NCBI GenBank assembly: GCA_038252945.1
Contig: JBBSHN010000121.1
Coordinates: 1 to 6,789 of the forward strand
DNA length: 6,789 bases
DNA from: JAUJOE01 sp038252945
GTDB taxonomy: Bacteria; Actinomycetota; Actinomycetes; Propionibacteriales; Nocardioidaceae
Direction: 5' to 3'
In this document: positions 6,562-6,789 of the stretch, piece by piece
How the letters are laid out: the number at the start of each line of letters is the position of its first letter
How positions within the stretch are numbered: position 1 is the first letter of the stretch
Position numbers and translations under genes: made by a program
Notes under the pieces: generated by a model
The model's database searches: none
Told to the model about the DNA's origin: nothing
Seen by the model: only the letters and a program-made list of their open reading frames with translations

Positions 6562-6789
6562 TCAGTACCGCTGACGCACGGCCGGATGTGCTCCGGCGGC
6601 GACGAGGTCAGCAACTTGAGTGCGGGGATCCTTCTCTGTCACCAGCGCCTCCCCGACAAGTACGACGTCCGCACCGTTGCGGGCGTACTCCAAGACATCG
6701 TGCGGACCCCGGACGCCTGACTCTGCCACTCGCACCACGTTGTCGGGAATGGTGGGCGCCAGCCGTGCAAAGGTGTCACGGTCCACGTC
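6562..6789 (-). CDS. trpC: Indole-3-glycerol phosphate synthase, C-terminal 75 residues (5' end outside window)
   Basis: TrpC closes the ring of 1-(2-carboxyphenylamino)-1-deoxyribulose 5-phosphate to give indole-3-glycerol phosphate, the substrate of tryptophan synthase, in the cytosol. Only the end of the (beta/alpha)8 barrel is present. It begins D-V-D-R-D-T-F-A-R-L-A-P and carries the family's late motif V-A-E-S-G-V at visible residues 21-26, where the Glu-Ser-Gly corresponds to the active-site Glu/Ser of strand beta7. The phosphate-binding strand GADVVLVGEALV follows at 39-50. The usual actinobacterial ending AGAHPAVRQRY precedes a TGA at 6564-6562. The GTG at 6786-6784 is an internal Val codon, because the frame continues upstream and TrpC is normally about 260-270 residues. 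The gene ends three bases before trpB. No trpF lies between trpC and trpB, as expected for actinobacteria that use PriA for that step, although most of the upstream operon is not visible. Confidence 0.95.
   Translation of the reverse strand, partial: DVDRDTFARLAPTIPDNVVRVAESGVRGPHDVLEYARNGADVVLVGEALVTEKDPRTQVADLVAAGAHPAVRQRY

Noticed and set aside
6562..6786. A separate small gene starting at GTG 6786
   Set aside because: The frame is open to the window edge and the sequence is the conserved C-terminus of TrpC, so the GTG is an internal Val codon.

Overview
The window is a tightly packed, GC-rich run of seven genes, all read from the minus strand (right to left). Codons are strongly GC-biased and at least five starts are GTG. 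The gene order trpC-trpB-trpA-lgt-(membrane protein)-pyk is the neighbourhood known from actinobacteria; for example, Mycobacterium tuberculosis has trpC-trpB-trpA-lgt-two small genes-pykA. The lipoprotein-type GH3 enzyme and the Lgt with a hydrophilic C-terminal tail also fit a high-GC actinobacterium. I cannot name a genus from the sequence alone.

Layout in transcription order: the 3' end of trpC (6789-6562, truncated by the window edge); trpB (6558-5314); trpA (5317-4511); a 53-nt gap with a GC-rich hairpin; lgt (4457-3534); a VIT1/CCC1-family Fe/Mn transporter (3537-2737); a 36-nt gap; pyk (2700-1240); and a GH3 beta-N-acetylhexosaminidase lipoprotein (1243-2). There are no RNA genes, mobile elements, CRISPR arrays or gene-free stretches over 300 bases. 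I saw no convincing promoter.

The trp genes perform the last two steps of tryptophan synthesis: TrpC makes indole-3-glycerol phosphate, and the TrpA-TrpB complex converts it through channelled indole to tryptophan. Lgt is the first enzyme of lipoprotein maturation at the cytoplasmic membrane. The last gene encodes a protein with a clear lipobox, so the run carries both the modifying enzyme and a probable substrate. That substrate is likely a cell-wall recycling glycosidase of the NagZ/LpqI kind. Pyruvate kinase carries the residue set associated with K+-independent enzymes.

Three junctions (trpB/trpA, lgt/VIT, pyk/GH3) share the same 4-nt GTGA stop-start overlap, which suggests pairwise translational coupling. 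I see no undescribed system here. The window is a conserved housekeeping cluster with several residue-level and junction-level details worth checking.
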